Assembly (NCBI GenBank): GCA_904373265.1
Contig: CAJFEE010000017.1
Span: 1 to 63,030, forward strand
Length of the DNA stretch: 63,030 nucleotides
Origin: Candidatus Harrysmithiimonas galli
GTDB taxonomy: Bacteria > Bacillota > Bacilli > CAJFEE01
Reading direction: 5' to 3'
Under the pieces are notes generated by a model that saw only the letters and a program-made list of their open reading frames with translations, did not search any database and was not told the DNA's origin. The translations under genes were made by a program, and so were the position numbers. Below are positions 19,817 to 29,460 of the stretch, piece by piece. Numbering within the stretch: the first letter of the stretch is position 1; each line of letters starts with the position of its first letter.

Positions 19817-22149
19817 TTTTCCTCTGCCTCTACAAGTGCCAATTTCAACACCTCATCCAAATGTGAAACCGGAACTAAATTGATTTCATTTCGAATTTCT
19901 TCAGGAATTTCTTCTAAATCTTTTTCATTATCCTTTGGAAAAATGACTGTTCTTAACCCAGCACGATGAGCACTCATTGTTTTTTCACGCAAACCACCAA
20001 TTGGTAATACACGTCCCCGCAGTGTAATTTCACCTGTCATGCCGATCGATGCATCCACTGGTCGCTTGGAAAGTGCTGAAACAACCGCTGTAACCATTGT
20101 TACACCAGCAGAAGGCCCGTCCTTTGGAACTGCTCCCTCTGGCACATGAATATGAATATCGTAAGTTTCGTGAAAATCTTCTAGTAAATTGAAATCAGCA
20201 GCACGCATGCGAACATAGCTGATCGCCGTTTGTGCAGATTCTTTCATCACATCACCCAATTTTCCGGTTAAAATCAGCTTTCCCTTTCCTTTCACAAGAC
20301 TGACTTCAATCGGAAGTACATCACCACCATACTGTGTATAAGCCAGTCCAGTCGCTACACCAATCTCACTTTTTTCCACTTTATCTCGATGATGATAGAT
20401 CGGCTGACCCAAAAATTCAATTAGAAGTTTTTCATTTAAGGTTACACGTTTTCTTTTACCTGAAACAATCAATTTAGCTGTCTTACGACAAAGTTTAGCC
20501 AGTGCACGTTCCAAACGTCGGACTCCAGCTTCTCTTGTATACATCTGAATTACTTTTAAAAGCAAATCATCCTTAATGATCAAATTGCCTTTTTGTAATC
20601 CGTTTTCCTTTAGCTGCTTGGGAAGTAAAAAACGTTTGGCAATCTGTTGCTTTTCAAGCTCTGTATAACCTGGAATTTCAATTACTTCCATCCGATCCAA
20701 CAGTGGCGCTGGAATGGTGGTTAATGAGTTTGCTGTTGCAATAAACATAACGTCCGATAAATCATATGGCTCTTCAATATAATGATCACTAAAGGTATGA
20801 TTCTGTTCCGGATCCAACACTTCTAATAAAGCCGCAAACGGATCACCACGAAAATCAGAAGAAATCTTATCAATTTCATCCAATAAAAATAGTGGATTGA
20901 CAGTACCTGCTTTTTTCATACTAGAAATAATTCGACCAGGCAAAGCCCCTAAGTATGTGCGACGGTGCCCACGAATTTCAGATTCATCCCGTACACCACC
21001 CAATGCAATACGTACATATTTTCTTCTCAAAGCTTTTGCAATGGATTGTGCAAGTGACGTTTTCCCAACACCTGGTGGACCAACCAAGCATAAAATGGGT
21101 CCCTTTAAAGATTGCGTTAACTGCAGCACAGCAATATATTCCAAAATTCTTTCTTTGACTTTCTCCAAACCATAATGATCACGATTTAAAACTTTTTCAG
21201 CCTCAGTCACTGAAAGTGTATCCTTGGTTTTCTTTTGCCACGGCAAGGCAATCAACCATTCCAAATAGGTTCTACCTACATTAAACTCTGAGGACTGCTC
21301 TTGCATCATACTAATTCGTTTCAATTCCTTTAAAGCAACCTCCCGAATTGAATCGGTCATATCGCTGTTTTGGATCTTCTCTCTTAATTTTTGAACCTCC
21401 AGCGATCCTTCATTTCCATCACTCAATTCAGATTGAATAACCTTCATTTGTTCCTTTAAATAATGATCTTTTTGCATCTTATCAATTTTCTTACGAACAC
21501 GACGATTGATATCACGTTCCAACTTCATAAATGCAATTTCATCGTTTAAAATTTCCAAAAGCAGCTCATACTGCATATTTAAATCCAGTTCATTTAATAA
21601 TTCTTGTTTCTTTTCAATATCAAAAGGAATCGTAAAAGCAGACAGATTAAATAAATAATATGGATCATCGGTTTGGAAGATGGTTTGCATAACTTCTTTT
21701 ACAACAGATTGTGAATATGAAAAAAAGATTTCAATTGTTTTTTTCAGCATGCGTACCTTCGCTCGAAGTTCACTGTCCAGCTCATCAAAGTTCTCCTCAA
21801 AGAGTTCAATTTCCCCTTCAAAATACACTTTATCATCCGAAAAGCTATGCAAAAAACCACGTTGCATGCCTTCAATTAAAATTCGTTTTTTTCTGGAATT
21901 GCCCGGAAGCTCAATAACATGTTTCACACGGCATAAAGTCCCCGTGGTATGCAATCCATCTAAAGTCGGTGTTTCATCACTGGCTTGCTTTTGCATCGTT
22001 AAAAAAATCAATTGATCATGTTCTAAACTATATTTTAAACTGCCGATGGATTGATCTCTACCGACATCAATATGCATAACATTTGTCGGAAAAACAACCA
22101 TTCCTTTTAAAGGAATAATCGGCAAAACTGATGATGTTGTCGCTATCAA
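19813..22149 (-). CDS. lon: ATP-dependent protease La
   Basis: 778 residues: N-terminal substrate-binding LAN domain ([17 protein letters not shown]), central AAA+ module with Walker [13 protein letters not shown] and Walker [10 protein letters not shown], and the C-terminal Ser–Lys protease with the catalytic Ser in [11 protein letters not shown] and the Lys about 40 residues later in [14 protein letters not shown]. It degrades misfolded and regulatory proteins in the cytoplasm. The start is TTG with GGAGG seven to eight bases upstream. A weak sigma-A promoter (TTGCGC-N17-TAAAAT) lies about 50 bp upstream. No lonB is present upstream in this window. Confidence 0.95.
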   Translation of the reverse strand: MIATTSSVLPIIPLKGMVVFPTNVMHIDVGRDQSIGSLKYSLEHDQLIFLTMQKQASDETPTLDGLHTTGTLCRVKHVIELPGNSRKKRILIEGMQRGFLHSFSDDKVYFEGEIELFEENFDELDSELRAKVRMLKKTIEIFFSYSQSVVKEVMQTIFQTDDPYYLFNLSAFTIPFDIEKKQELLNELDLNMQYELLLEILNDEIAFMKLERDINRRVRKKIDKMQKDHYLKEQMKVIQSELSDGNEGSLEVQKLREKIQNSDMTDSIREVALKELKRISMMQEQSSEFNVGRTYLEWLIALPWQKKTKDTLSVTEAEKVLNRDHYGLEKVKERILEYIAVLQLTQSLKGPILCLVGPPGVGKTSLAQSIAKALRRKYVRIALGGVRDESEIRGHRRTYLGALPGRIISSMKKAGTVNPLFLLDEIDKISSDFRGDPFAALLEVLDPEQNHTFSDHYIEEPYDLSDVMFIATANSLTTIPAPLLDRMEVIEIPGYTELEKQQIAKRFLLPKQLKENGLQKGNLIIKDDLLLKVIQMYTREAGVRRLERALAKLCRKTAKLIVSGKRKRVTLNEKLLIEFLGQPIYHHRDKVEKSEIGVATGLAYTQYGGDVLPIEVSLVKGKGKLILTGKLGDVMKESAQTAISYVRMRAADFNLLEDFHETYDIHIHVPEGAVPKDGPSAGVTMVTAVVSALSKRPVDASIGMTGEITLRGRVLPIGGLREKTMSAHRAGLRTVIFPKDNEKDLEEIPEEIRNEINLVPVSHLDEVLKLALVEAEEK

Positions 22150-22348
22150 AAAGATTCCTCCACTCTCTTCTTACCTTCCTTGCTCATCAAATTTTATCAT
22201 GCTTTATTGGAAAGCGCAAAAGATTGATGTATACTTTATTTTTCCAAATTCCCTTTCAAATACCAATACAACTTTCAATATCTAAAACAACTTCACTAAA
22301 TCATTATATTAAAACAAAACTGACCACAGATATTCTTCCACTTTTGGT

Positions 22349-22552
22349 TTAGATCTCCATCAGAAGACTGGATTCCATCAATCCATATATTTTCATGCAT
22401 TCTTTGATGATCTCTCCACCATGCAGTAATTTTTCATAAAAGAAGAATACAGCTCGTTTAACACATTCACTGAACTGATCTTGATGGCAATTATCATTGA
22501 TCTCATAACAAATATTTTCATTTTTGTCTTTCTGTACTACTGCTCTTTTCAT
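22349..22552 (-). CDS. Hypothetical 67-residue protein
   Basis: The product starts MKRAVVQKDKNENICYEIND and its C-terminal half (CVKRAVFFFYEKLLHGGEI ... CMKIYGLMES) looks faintly like the helix-rich end of ribbon-helix-helix antitoxins. The ribosome site is poor: GGGAAAAAG serves better an ATG just upstream in another frame that soon stops, so this may be a frameshifted small antitoxin gene. No toxin partner is beside it. It lies alone between lon and yqeY. Low confidence that it is expressed. Confidence 0.25.
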   Translation of the reverse strand: MKRAVVQKDKNENICYEINDNCHQDQFSECVKRAVFFFYEKLLHGGEIIKECMKIYGLMESSLLMEI

Positions 22553-22636
22553 TTTTTGGCATCAGCTTTTTCCCTTTAAAACTTGATATTTCTTAATCGA
22601 TATTGCACACCAGATACTTTTCCTGCCAATCCACAT

Positions 22637-22676
22637 AAAAAAGCATAACGGTTCCGATTCAACCGCCATGCTTTTT
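22637..22676 (-). terminator. Terminator after yqeY
   Basis: AAAAGCAT pairs with ATGCTTTTT and CGGTT with AACCG around a short loop. T-runs occur on both sides, so it can work in both directions. It sits seven bases beyond the yqeY stop. Confidence 0.8.
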
Positions 22677-22682
22677 GCTATG

Positions 22683-23129
22683 CTATAACAATAATTGCTG
22701 TACAATTTTATTTACGATTCCGCCATCTGCTTTCCCTTTTACCTTTGGTAGAACATAACTCATGACTTTTCCTATGTCTTTCTTTGAAGTCGCACCTGTT
22801 TCTTCAATGGCTTGGGAAACAATTTTTCTTAATTCATCTTCAGATAATTGTTCAGGCATGTATTCATCCAAAATTTGCAGCTCTTCTTGCAATTTTGCAG
22901 CCAGATCCTGCCGATTTGCTTTTTCAAATTCTTGGAGGGAATCTTTTCTTTGCTTCACTTCACGCAAAAGAACAGTCAATGCTTCATCTTCTGTAAGCAT
23001 ATCTTTTTTGAACTGAATGGCTTCATTTTGCATCGCACCTTTTACCATTCGAATTACAGAAAGACGAACTTTATCTTTACTTCGCATTGCTTCTTTCAGA
23101 TCGTGGTTCAGCCGGTCAAGAAAATTCAC
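22683..23129 (-). CDS. yqeY: GatB/YqeY domain protein
   Basis: 148 residues, the standard YqeY length, mostly helical with [20 protein letters not shown] at the start and a C-terminal tRNA-binding-like helical part ([21 protein letters not shown]) homologous to the tail of GatB. Its role in tRNA-dependent amidation is not proven. It begins 18 bp after rpsU and shares its transcript, as in B. subtilis. Confidence 0.92.
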   Translation of the reverse strand: MNFLDRLNHDLKEAMRSKDKVRLSVIRMVKGAMQNEAIQFKKDMLTEDEALTVLLREVKQRKDSLQEFEKANRQDLAAKLQEELQILDEYMPEQLSEDELRKIVSQAIEETGATSKKDIGKVMSYVLPKVKGKADGGIVNKIVQQLLL

Positions 23130-23147
23130 ATCTTCACCTACTCTAAT

Positions 23148-23321
23148 TTAGAATTTACGCTTTCTTGCCGCTTCAGACTTCTTTTTACGTTTTACACTTG
23201 GTTTTACGTAAAACTCGCGTTTTCGAACTTCAGCAAGTGTTCCTGTCTTAGATACTGAACGTTTAAATCGGCGTAATGCGTCTTCTAATGTTTCGTTTTT
23301 ACGTACTACAGTTTTAGACAT
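23148..23321 (-). CDS. rpsU: 30S ribosomal protein S21
   Basis: 57 residues from the ATG at 23321 ([19 protein letters not shown]), very basic, ending in [14 protein letters not shown]. The start is fixed by GGAGGG seven to nine bases upstream; the longer frame that begins 15 codons earlier is spurious. S21 joins the 30S subunit near the anti-Shine-Dalgarno region. A near-consensus promoter lies about 80 bp upstream, so rpsU–yqeY is an independent unit. Confidence 0.95.
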   Translation of the reverse strand: MSKTVVRKNETLEDALRRFKRSVSKTGTLAEVRKREFYVKPSVKRKKKSEAARKRKF

Positions 23322-23398
23322 CTTTCTTCCCTCCCTCCGAAAAAACCAGCAAACAAAATAATACAATTGTAATACTATACAATATTACATTCTTATTG

Positions 23399-23427
23399 AT
23401 TATACCTTATAACTCTCTTAGGGTCAA
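23399..23427 (-). promoter_or_regulatory. Sigma-A promoter of rpsU–yqeY
   Basis: Minus strand TTGACC-N17-TATAAT; the -10 is perfect and the -35 matches five of six positions. Confidence 0.75.
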
Positions 23428-23623
23428 TAACCAATTATAGAAAAAGCAAAATATGAAACCATTTAATTATAATGTTCACTTGATCAATGACAAAACAAAT
23501 GCTCTAGCAACTGATTTTCTCTATAAATCAAACCATTTCAAACAAACAATTTGTGCATTTTATGATTTAATCAAAAAATCCTCTTCCAACAACAAACCAC
23601 AAATATTTCAGCCTGTAATTTCA

Positions 23624-24292
23624 TCAATAACCTGACAAAGAAGTATCATTGTGAACAATGGCTACTCCTCCACTTGTACCAAGACGTGTAGCACCAGCTG
23701 CAATCATTTTCTCAGCCTCTTTTTTTGTTCGAATTCCACCAGCAGCCTTAATTCCAATTTGATTTCTGGCAACTTGCTTTATTTGTTCAATATCTTCCAC
23801 TGTAGCACCTGATATAGAAAACCCGGTTGAAGTTTTCACAAAATGTGCACCAGCTTTTATAACAGCTTGTGTAGCCAAGCTTTTTTCTTTATTGGTTAGC
23901 AGACAAGTTTCGATAATCACTTTCACGATCCCAGATTCACCGACGGCTTCCACTACTGCATGAATATCCTGTATCAGAGCTTCTTGATTACCCGATTGAA
24001 TAAAAGATAAATTGGCAACCATATCAATTTCATCTGCTCCATTTGCTATAGCTTGTCGTGCTTCAAAAGCTTTTACTTCTGAAGTAGTTGCTCCCAATGG
24101 AAAGCCAACAACTGTACAAATTTTCACCTCGCTATCCTTCAATGCCTCCTTACATGTTGCTACCCAATATGGATTGACACAAACAGAAGCAAAATGGTAA
24201 GTTTTAGCCTCCTGACAAAGTTGTAAAATTTGTTTCCTTGTCGCATCCGCTTTCAATAAAGTATGATCAATATATGTTGATAAATTTTCCAC
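23624..24292 (-). CDS. deoC: Deoxyribose-phosphate aldolase
   Basis: About 222 residues, a class I TIM-barrel aldolase that splits 2-deoxyribose-5-phosphate into glyceraldehyde-3-phosphate and acetaldehyde in deoxynucleoside catabolism. Motifs: YIDHTLLKADATR, FASVCVNPYWV, VKVIIETCLL, the Schiff-base lysine in FVKTSTGF, and GIKAAGGIRT. I start at the GTG at 24292, preceded by GGGAG; this gives the 222–223 residues typical of the family and avoids the 23-bp overlap with mtaB implied by the first ATG of the frame. It follows mtaB by 16 bp. Confidence 0.88.
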   Translation of the reverse strand: MENLSTYIDHTLLKADATRKQILQLCQEAKTYHFASVCVNPYWVATCKEALKDSEVKICTVVGFPLGATTSEVKAFEARQAIANGADEIDMVANLSFIQSGNQEALIQDIHAVVEAVGESGIVKVIIETCLLTNKEKSLATQAVIKAGAHFVKTSTGFSISGATVEDIEQIKQVARNQIGIKAAGGIRTKKEAEKMIAAGATRLGTSGGVAIVHNDTSLSGY

Positions 24293-24308
24293 AAAAGATG
24301 CAACTCCC

Positions 24309-25718
24309 TTACCCTTTTTTATGTGAAACATAAGCGACTCGTTTTCCTTTGCAAAACGGATAACCTGCTTCTACAATTTCAACTTGAACAACTTTCCCGA
24401 TTAAATCAGATTCTCCTGGAAAAACTACTTTTAAATAATTTCCGGCATGACCCTCCACTTGTCGAGTACCATCCGTAGAAACAAAAGCTGTTTCTGGAAT
24501 TACTTCAACCATTTTCCCGAGAAATTTTTCAGCATATAATTGAGCTTTTTGATTGGAAAGAGCAATCAGTTTTTCCACACGAGCATGCTTCACATCCTCA
24601 TCAACTTGCTGCTCCATTGTTGCTGCTGGTGTACCCGTTCGCTTAGAATACGGAAACACATGTAATTCAGAAAACGGATACGCTTCAATTAAACGATACG
24701 TTTCCATAAATTCTTCTTCTGTTTCACCTGGAAATCCAACAATTACATCTGTTGTAATGGCAATATCAGGGAGCATGCTAACAATATGCATCATATTTTG
24801 ACAAAACTCTTCCGCTGTATACTTACGTCGCATTCGCTTTAAAACACCGTTTGATCCAGATTGAATTGGCATATGCAAATGATTGGCAAATTTACCAGAA
24901 TACTGTATCAGCTGGATCATCTCATCTGTTACCTGTGTAGCTTCAATTGAAGAAATCCGAACTCGATACAATCCATCAATTTGATCTAAATCCTTCATTA
25001 AATCAAATAGCCGATAATTTTCAAAATCCACACCATACGCCCCAGTATGAATGCCAGTTAGCACAACCTCCTTATAACCAGCAGAGACAAAACGTTTTAC
25101 TTGTAAAATTACATCTTCTGGCGCTCTCGAACGAAGCAAGCCTCTCGCCCATGGAATTAAACAAAATGTACAAAAGTTGTTGCAACCCTCTTGAATTTTC
25201 AAAGTTGCACGTGTCCGATCAGAAAAATGTTCCACTTCTAAGGTTTCAAATGTTTTTGTTTTCATAATATCGGATACAGCATTAATTGGTGTTCGTGTTT
25301 TTTCCAATTCAGCAATATAATGCAGTAAATTTTCGCGACCCTGTGTTCCGATTACTAAATCGACACCTTCAATTTTCAAAACTTCGGCTGGTGCAGTTTG
25401 CGCATAACAACCCGTTACACAAACAATTGCATTTGGATTTTTACGAATGGCACGCCGAATCATTTGCCGGCTCTTTTTGTCACCTGTATTGGTTACCGAG
25501 CATGTATTGATCACATACACATCCGCTTCTGTTTCACTATCAAAATCGATACGTGTATAACCGATATCCAAAAATTGTTTAGCAATACCTTCTGTTTCAT
25601 AATGGTTGACTTTACAACCCAGTGTATAAAATGCAACCAAACGTTTCTTCTGTTCACTGCGATGAAAAATTTCATTTACAGATGTTTGGACATTATTTTC
25701 GCTTTGATTTTCATTCAC
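24309..25718 (-). CDS. mtaB: tRNA t6A37 methylthiotransferase (YqeV)
   Basis: A radical-SAM enzyme that adds a methylthio group to t6A37 of tRNAs. It shows the N-terminal MiaB domain with its three 4Fe4S cysteines (TLGCKVNHYE, NTCSVTN, VTGCYAQT), the radical-SAM CxxxCxxC in EGCNNFCTFCLIP, GFPGETEEEF, and a C-terminal TRAM domain. The start is uncertain: I use the GTG at 25718 behind GAGAGG, giving 469 residues; an ATG at 25784 would add a 22-residue tail. About 25 residues precede the usual start point (VAFYTLGC) even so, an N-terminal extension relative to B. subtilis. It heads the mtaB–deoC pair. Confidence 0.88.
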   Translation of the reverse strand: MNENQSENNVQTSVNEIFHRSEQKKRLVAFYTLGCKVNHYETEGIAKQFLDIGYTRIDFDSETEADVYVINTCSVTNTGDKKSRQMIRRAIRKNPNAIVCVTGCYAQTAPAEVLKIEGVDLVIGTQGRENLLHYIAELEKTRTPINAVSDIMKTKTFETLEVEHFSDRTRATLKIQEGCNNFCTFCLIPWARGLLRSRAPEDVILQVKRFVSAGYKEVVLTGIHTGAYGVDFENYRLFDLMKDLDQIDGLYRVRISSIEATQVTDEMIQLIQYSGKFANHLHMPIQSGSNGVLKRMRRKYTAEEFCQNMMHIVSMLPDIAITTDVIVGFPGETEEEFMETYRLIEAYPFSELHVFPYSKRTGTPAATMEQQVDEDVKHARVEKLIALSNQKAQLYAEKFLGKMVEVIPETAFVSTDGTRQVEGHAGNYLKVVFPGESDLIGKVVQVEIVEAGYPFCKGKRVAYVSHKKG

Positions 25719-25784
25719 TTCAATCTTTCCTCTCAAAAACATTTCATGTACAAAACATTCTAGCATAAAATTTTCATCCCTCAT

Positions 25785-26182
25785 AATTTTTTCGATTTAG
25801 AAATCCCGTTATGTCAAATTTCATTTTAAGTATACAGATCGTCACCTTTAAAATTTCATGCTAAGATCTATTTTATTCTAAAAAAAGATACGAAGGAAAT
25901 AACACATACATGCAAAGATCACTATACAGGCCTTCAGATTCATAGGAGCTAGGGCAACAATATTTTATTAGAAAAAGTTTGCTTCAAATCCATTGTTCTT
26001 GAGGTCATTACATAAGTAAGACCACTACAGAATAAAAGAATCAGATAAAAACAATAAACTTACGACTTATCTGAAAAAATCAAACCAAAGGCAAGAAAAA
26101 CATTTTTACTATTCTGCCTCATCTTTTTGTTTCTGAATTTCCTTTTGCATCCCTTCCCTCTTTTTCTTTGTTTCATAAAAAA
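25785..26182. other. AT-rich non-coding region
   Basis: Nothing recognisable: no promoter, RNA or gene supported. It separates mtaB from the decayed HINT toxin. Confidence 0.4.
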
Positions 26183-26224
26183 AACAAGGTTTCTGATCCT
26201 AATTTATAGCTAACCAACCTTGTT
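26183..26224 (-). terminator. Terminator after the HINT toxin remnant
   Basis: AACAAGGTT pairs with AACCTTGTT (9 bp); on the minus strand the hairpin is followed by a run of T residues. It lies about 75 bp past the last stop of the toxin remnant. Confidence 0.75.
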
Positions 26225-26299
26225 AAAATATCTTTTCACATCATCTATTATTATATCGTTTTCTTTACTATTGTTTTGGGTTTTTGACATTTGAATTTT

Positions 26300-26860
26300 T
26301 TATTGGTATTTTTTCGCATGAACTGTAATGGTTCTTCCACCTTTTGTTATAAGTCCCTTTCTTTCACTTACTCGCTTTGAAATTCTGCCGTTACAGTTTT
26401 TCTTTCCATTATGCACCCTAATACCCCATTTACTAGCCAAATATGTATGCCAAACTTCTACTTCAAAATTGTAAACAGCAACAGGAATTTCAAAAAAATT
26501 GTACCGTAATTTGATCAATTGGAAAAGATTGGGAGGTATCCTCTCTTAACCCCATCAATTAATCTCCTATTTTTATATGCTATATTAATATAAAACCTTT
26601 TGGATGTAGCTATATTTGACATATTACGATACTTCTTATTTCCATCTCACCAAAACGAATATGAAATGGCTTTCTCACGCTCGATTGAAAACAGCCAGAA
26701 CAGCTTGACAGCCATGCTCTTTTATTTCTATATTTTATGCGCCAACCAACATGCTCACTTTGATTGATCCAATTGAAATTTCATCCGCTTTTGCCAAAAT
26801 GGATGTGCCACACATAAAACAAGGGCTGCCCTCACATCTTTTGATAGATTCAAATTCCAA
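26300..26860 (-). pseudogene. Decayed polymorphic toxin with a pretoxin HINT domain
   Basis: On the minus strand, 26735–26860 encodes CEGSPCFMCGTSILAKAD then EISIGSIKVSMLVGA, which aligns with the start of a pretoxin-HINT domain (CFVAGT-type, splicing-like cysteine kept) before a stop at 26735. About 240 bp further, the frame 26300–26518 encodes PVAVYNFEVEVWHTYLASKWG then IRVHN, the canonical HINT end, followed by a short basic tail ending KGGRTITVHAKKYQ. The stretch between the two parts is interrupted by several stops. This is therefore an eroded effector whose N-terminal delivery domain is gone. A terminator follows at 26183. The short tail could be what remains of a toxin tip; its family is not identifiable. 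Confidence 0.65.
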
Positions 26861-27334
26861 TCTTTGTATCTTTTTTCTTATGATTTCTTCCAATTTGTTA
26901 GACAAAACTGGTTTTCTGCTTGATTGTACCTATAACATTTTTTATCCATTCTCTTTTCAAGGTCTAACAGTAACTCATCAACTCAAGCAGAAATTCGCTT
27001 AGCTGTATCAAAGATTCATTCGCCTTTTCATACCATACCTACCACATCCCCAAGAGATGGTTCCTAACCTATTGATCAAACGCCTCATCAAGTCTTTTCA
27101 TCGTCTTTTTTATGCATTTTTTATATTTTCCATATCTCTTTGTCTGTATGAACCAAATACCCTATGATACTTATCATTCCATGTTCTATATGAAATTTTC
27201 TTAACCTTCTTTATAATAATCCGCTACTATATTTTAGTCAGGGAAACTCTCATAATCTTATTATCGAGCAGACCGCATTGAAAACTACCTAGAGCAACTA
27301 AATTTGCAGATCGTTCTCAAATTATATAAAAAAG
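26861..27334. other. Non-coding or decayed sequence upstream of the HINT remnant
   Basis: Probably contains further eroded parts of the same toxin gene on the minus strand, but no domain can be read with confidence. Confidence 0.35.
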
Positions 27335-27371
27335 TTTGTAACCTCCCAATTTTCAAATGAGTTTACAAACC
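27335..27371 (-). terminator. Terminator after rsmE
   Basis: GTTTGTAA pairs with TTACAAAC and is followed by TTTTTTAT on the minus strand, one base after the rsmE stop codon. Confidence 0.75.
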
Positions 27372-27372
27372 T

Positions 27373-28122
27373 TTACAATTCCAATGCATAAGATACAGCG
27401 GATAAAAAATAAAGCGGTGCAGTTTCTGTTCGCAAAATACGTGGTCCCAGTGCACAAGGAATAAATCCAGCCTGCATACACATTTCAATTTCAGATATTG
27501 AAATACCACCCTCTGGACCAAAAACCATTAAAATATGTGCACCTGCTGGTATATTACATAAAATATTTCGAATATTTTTTGTATATTCGTTTTTTTTAGC
27601 GGATTCTTCATAAGCAATCAACTTATGCGTATACTGAACAGAATCTATAATCAGAGTACGAATGGTTTGTACAGATGAAATTTCAGGAATGATATTTCGT
27701 TGGGACTGCTCTGCTGCTTCCTTTATAATTTTCTGCCAACGCAGCATACGTTTTTCGATTTTGTTTTGATCAATTTTAACAATGCTTCGTTCCATCTGAA
27801 GTGGAATATAACGATGCATCCCCAGTTCTGTCCCTTTTTGTAACACCCATTCAAGCTTTTCTCCCTTTGGTAAGCCTTGTGCAATTGTTATATTCACTGG
27901 TAATTCATGGTTTTCTGTTCTTTCACAAATTATTTTTGTTTCAACTGTTTTATCTGTAAGTGCTAAAATCTCTGTTTCAAATACTTGATTTGGCGCAAGC
28001 ACACAAAGCAGTCGATCACCAATTTTCTGACGCATCACGTTTTTAATATGGTGTGCATCTCCTGCTTCTAACACAATAGAATCATTTTGAATTTGTGTCG
28101 GGTGAATAAAGTATCTCTGCAT
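27373..28122 (-). CDS. rsmE: 16S rRNA (uracil1498-N3)-methyltransferase
   Basis: 249 residues; SPOUT-class enzyme with an N-terminal PUA-like domain (MQRYFIHPTQ, HHIKNVMRQKIGDRL) and a C-terminal knotted SAM-binding region (LMVFGPEGGISISEIE ... LGPRILRTETAPLYFLSAV). The substrate-recognition stretch QGLPKGEKLEWVLQKGTELG is intact. I start at 28122, with GAGGG seven to eight bases upstream. It lies four bases after the prmA stop codon, hence cotranscribed. Confidence 0.93.
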   Translation of the reverse strand: MQRYFIHPTQIQNDSIVLEAGDAHHIKNVMRQKIGDRLLCVLAPNQVFETEILALTDKTVETKIICERTENHELPVNITIAQGLPKGEKLEWVLQKGTELGMHRYIPLQMERSIVKIDQNKIEKRMLRWQKIIKEAAEQSQRNIIPEISSVQTIRTLIIDSVQYTHKLIAYEESAKKNEYTKNIRNILCNIPAGAHILMVFGPEGGISISEIEMCMQAGFIPCALGPRILRTETAPLYFLSAVSYALEL

Positions 28123-28126
28123 CAAA

Positions 28127-29068
28127 CTACCCTCTTTTTCGTGCACAAATTGCAACCCAGTCTTTTATTTGATAAATTTTAATAATTTCAAAACCATCTG
28201 CTTGCAATTGTGTACAAACCATTTCCTGTTTCTCTAAAATAATACCACTAACCAAAAATATTCCACCTGAGGTACAGATCTTTTTTGTCTGTGGGGATAA
28301 TTTTACAGCAATTTCAGCGAGCAAATTACCGATAATAAAATTAGATTGACCATGATGGTTGACCAATAAATCTCCTTTGGATACATGAACGATTTTTGCA
28401 ACCTGATTTGCAGAAATATTCCTAGCAGCACTTTGTACAGCTACCTCATCTAAATCATAAGCAAAAACTTCCTTAGCTCCAAGCTTTGCTGCAGCAATTG
28501 CCAAAACACCCGTTCCAGTTCCAACATCAATAACAACGTCACCATTTTGCATAAATTCCTCAATACCTTGTAAACACATAATGGTGGTCGGGTGTGTACC
28601 AGTTCCAAATGCCATTCCTGGATCCAACTGAATTATTTTTTCATCTGGATGCTTCTGTTCATAGGCTTCCCAAGACGGAACAATCGTAATTTGATTGGTC
28701 ACTTGAACCGGATGATAATATTTTTTCCAGGCATGTGCCCAATCTTCCTCGTCTATCGCTTGTGTCACCACCGTTCCTTCTCCTACATCCAATTGATGAA
28801 TACGCAAAGTATCAATCGCTGTGCGGATATTCTCAATCTGTGTAATCAACTGTTCGTTTTCAGAGAAATAGGCTTTTACTCGCACACCAAAAGCGGGATA
28901 ATCATTAGGATTTAAAGCGTATAATTCCCCAAAAATATTCTCACGTTCTTTTGTAAGCTCAGCCGGATCTTCTATCACAAGGCCATTGGCTCCTTGCTCA
29001 TACAGAATATGAGAAACAGCTTCGACAGCTTCTTGTGCTGTGTGAACAATGACTTCCACCCACTTCAA
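28127..29068 (-). CDS. prmA: Ribosomal protein L11 methyltransferase
   Basis: About 313 residues. SAM-binding motif I is VIDVGTGTGVLAIAAAKLGA, with the acidic residue that holds the ribose in AYDLDEVAV and the catalytic motif IIGNLLAEI. The N-terminal ferredoxin-like domain binds L11. I use the TTG at 29068, eight bases after AGAGG, giving MKWVEVIVHT, which matches the family start; the GTG three codons earlier overlaps the ribosome site. It follows dnaJ with a 390-bp gap. Confidence 0.93.
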   Translation of the reverse strand: MKWVEVIVHTAQEAVEAVSHILYEQGANGLVIEDPAELTKERENIFGELYALNPNDYPAFGVRVKAYFSENEQLITQIENIRTAIDTLRIHQLDVGEGTVVTQAIDEEDWAHAWKKYYHPVQVTNQITIVPSWEAYEQKHPDEKIIQLDPGMAFGTGTHPTTIMCLQGIEEFMQNGDVVIDVGTGTGVLAIAAAKLGAKEVFAYDLDEVAVQSAARNISANQVAKIVHVSKGDLLVNHHGQSNFIIGNLLAEIAVKLSPQTKKICTSGGIFLVSGIILEKQEMVCTQLQADGFEIIKIYQIKDWVAICARKRG

Positions 29069-29460
29069 TTTGTTCACCTCTTTCTTAATGATATAAAAAT
29101 ATATTTTAATAAAATTAAAAATATAAAAACAAAAAAATCAGTGAATTATAATAAACACTCCACAGAGCATTATGACAACAATTTTGCTCTGTGGTAATAA
29201 AGAATCAGTCCCAACAACTGATCATAATCAACCCTAGTTTAAAACTTTTCATTATCAGCACCCAAACATCCTTCATTTTGCTTTTCAAAAATATGCGTTA
29301 AGATTACAAGAAAAACATCTACAAAGTTGTTTGAAATACCTAGGCATCTGATCTGAGTTGGCTTGCTACTCCCATAACCATTATCTGATTTCTTAATTTC
29401 TAGAATATTTTTTTTGCAAATCAAAAAGATATTTTTATCTTGATCTCAATTTTTTACATA
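29069..29460. other. dnaJ–prmA intergenic region with hairpin
   Basis: CCACAGAGCA (29160–29169) pairs perfectly with TGCTCTGTGG (29185–29194), a 10-bp stem. A T-run is weak on the minus strand, so this may be a partial terminator after dnaJ. No gene is supported; a 61-codon frame at 29239–29424 lacks family features. Confidence 0.5.

Noticed and set aside
23453-23635. 60-codon frame MKPFNYNVHL... between rpsU and deoC
   Set aside because: No ribosome site or family features; overlaps the deoC 3' end on the opposite strand.
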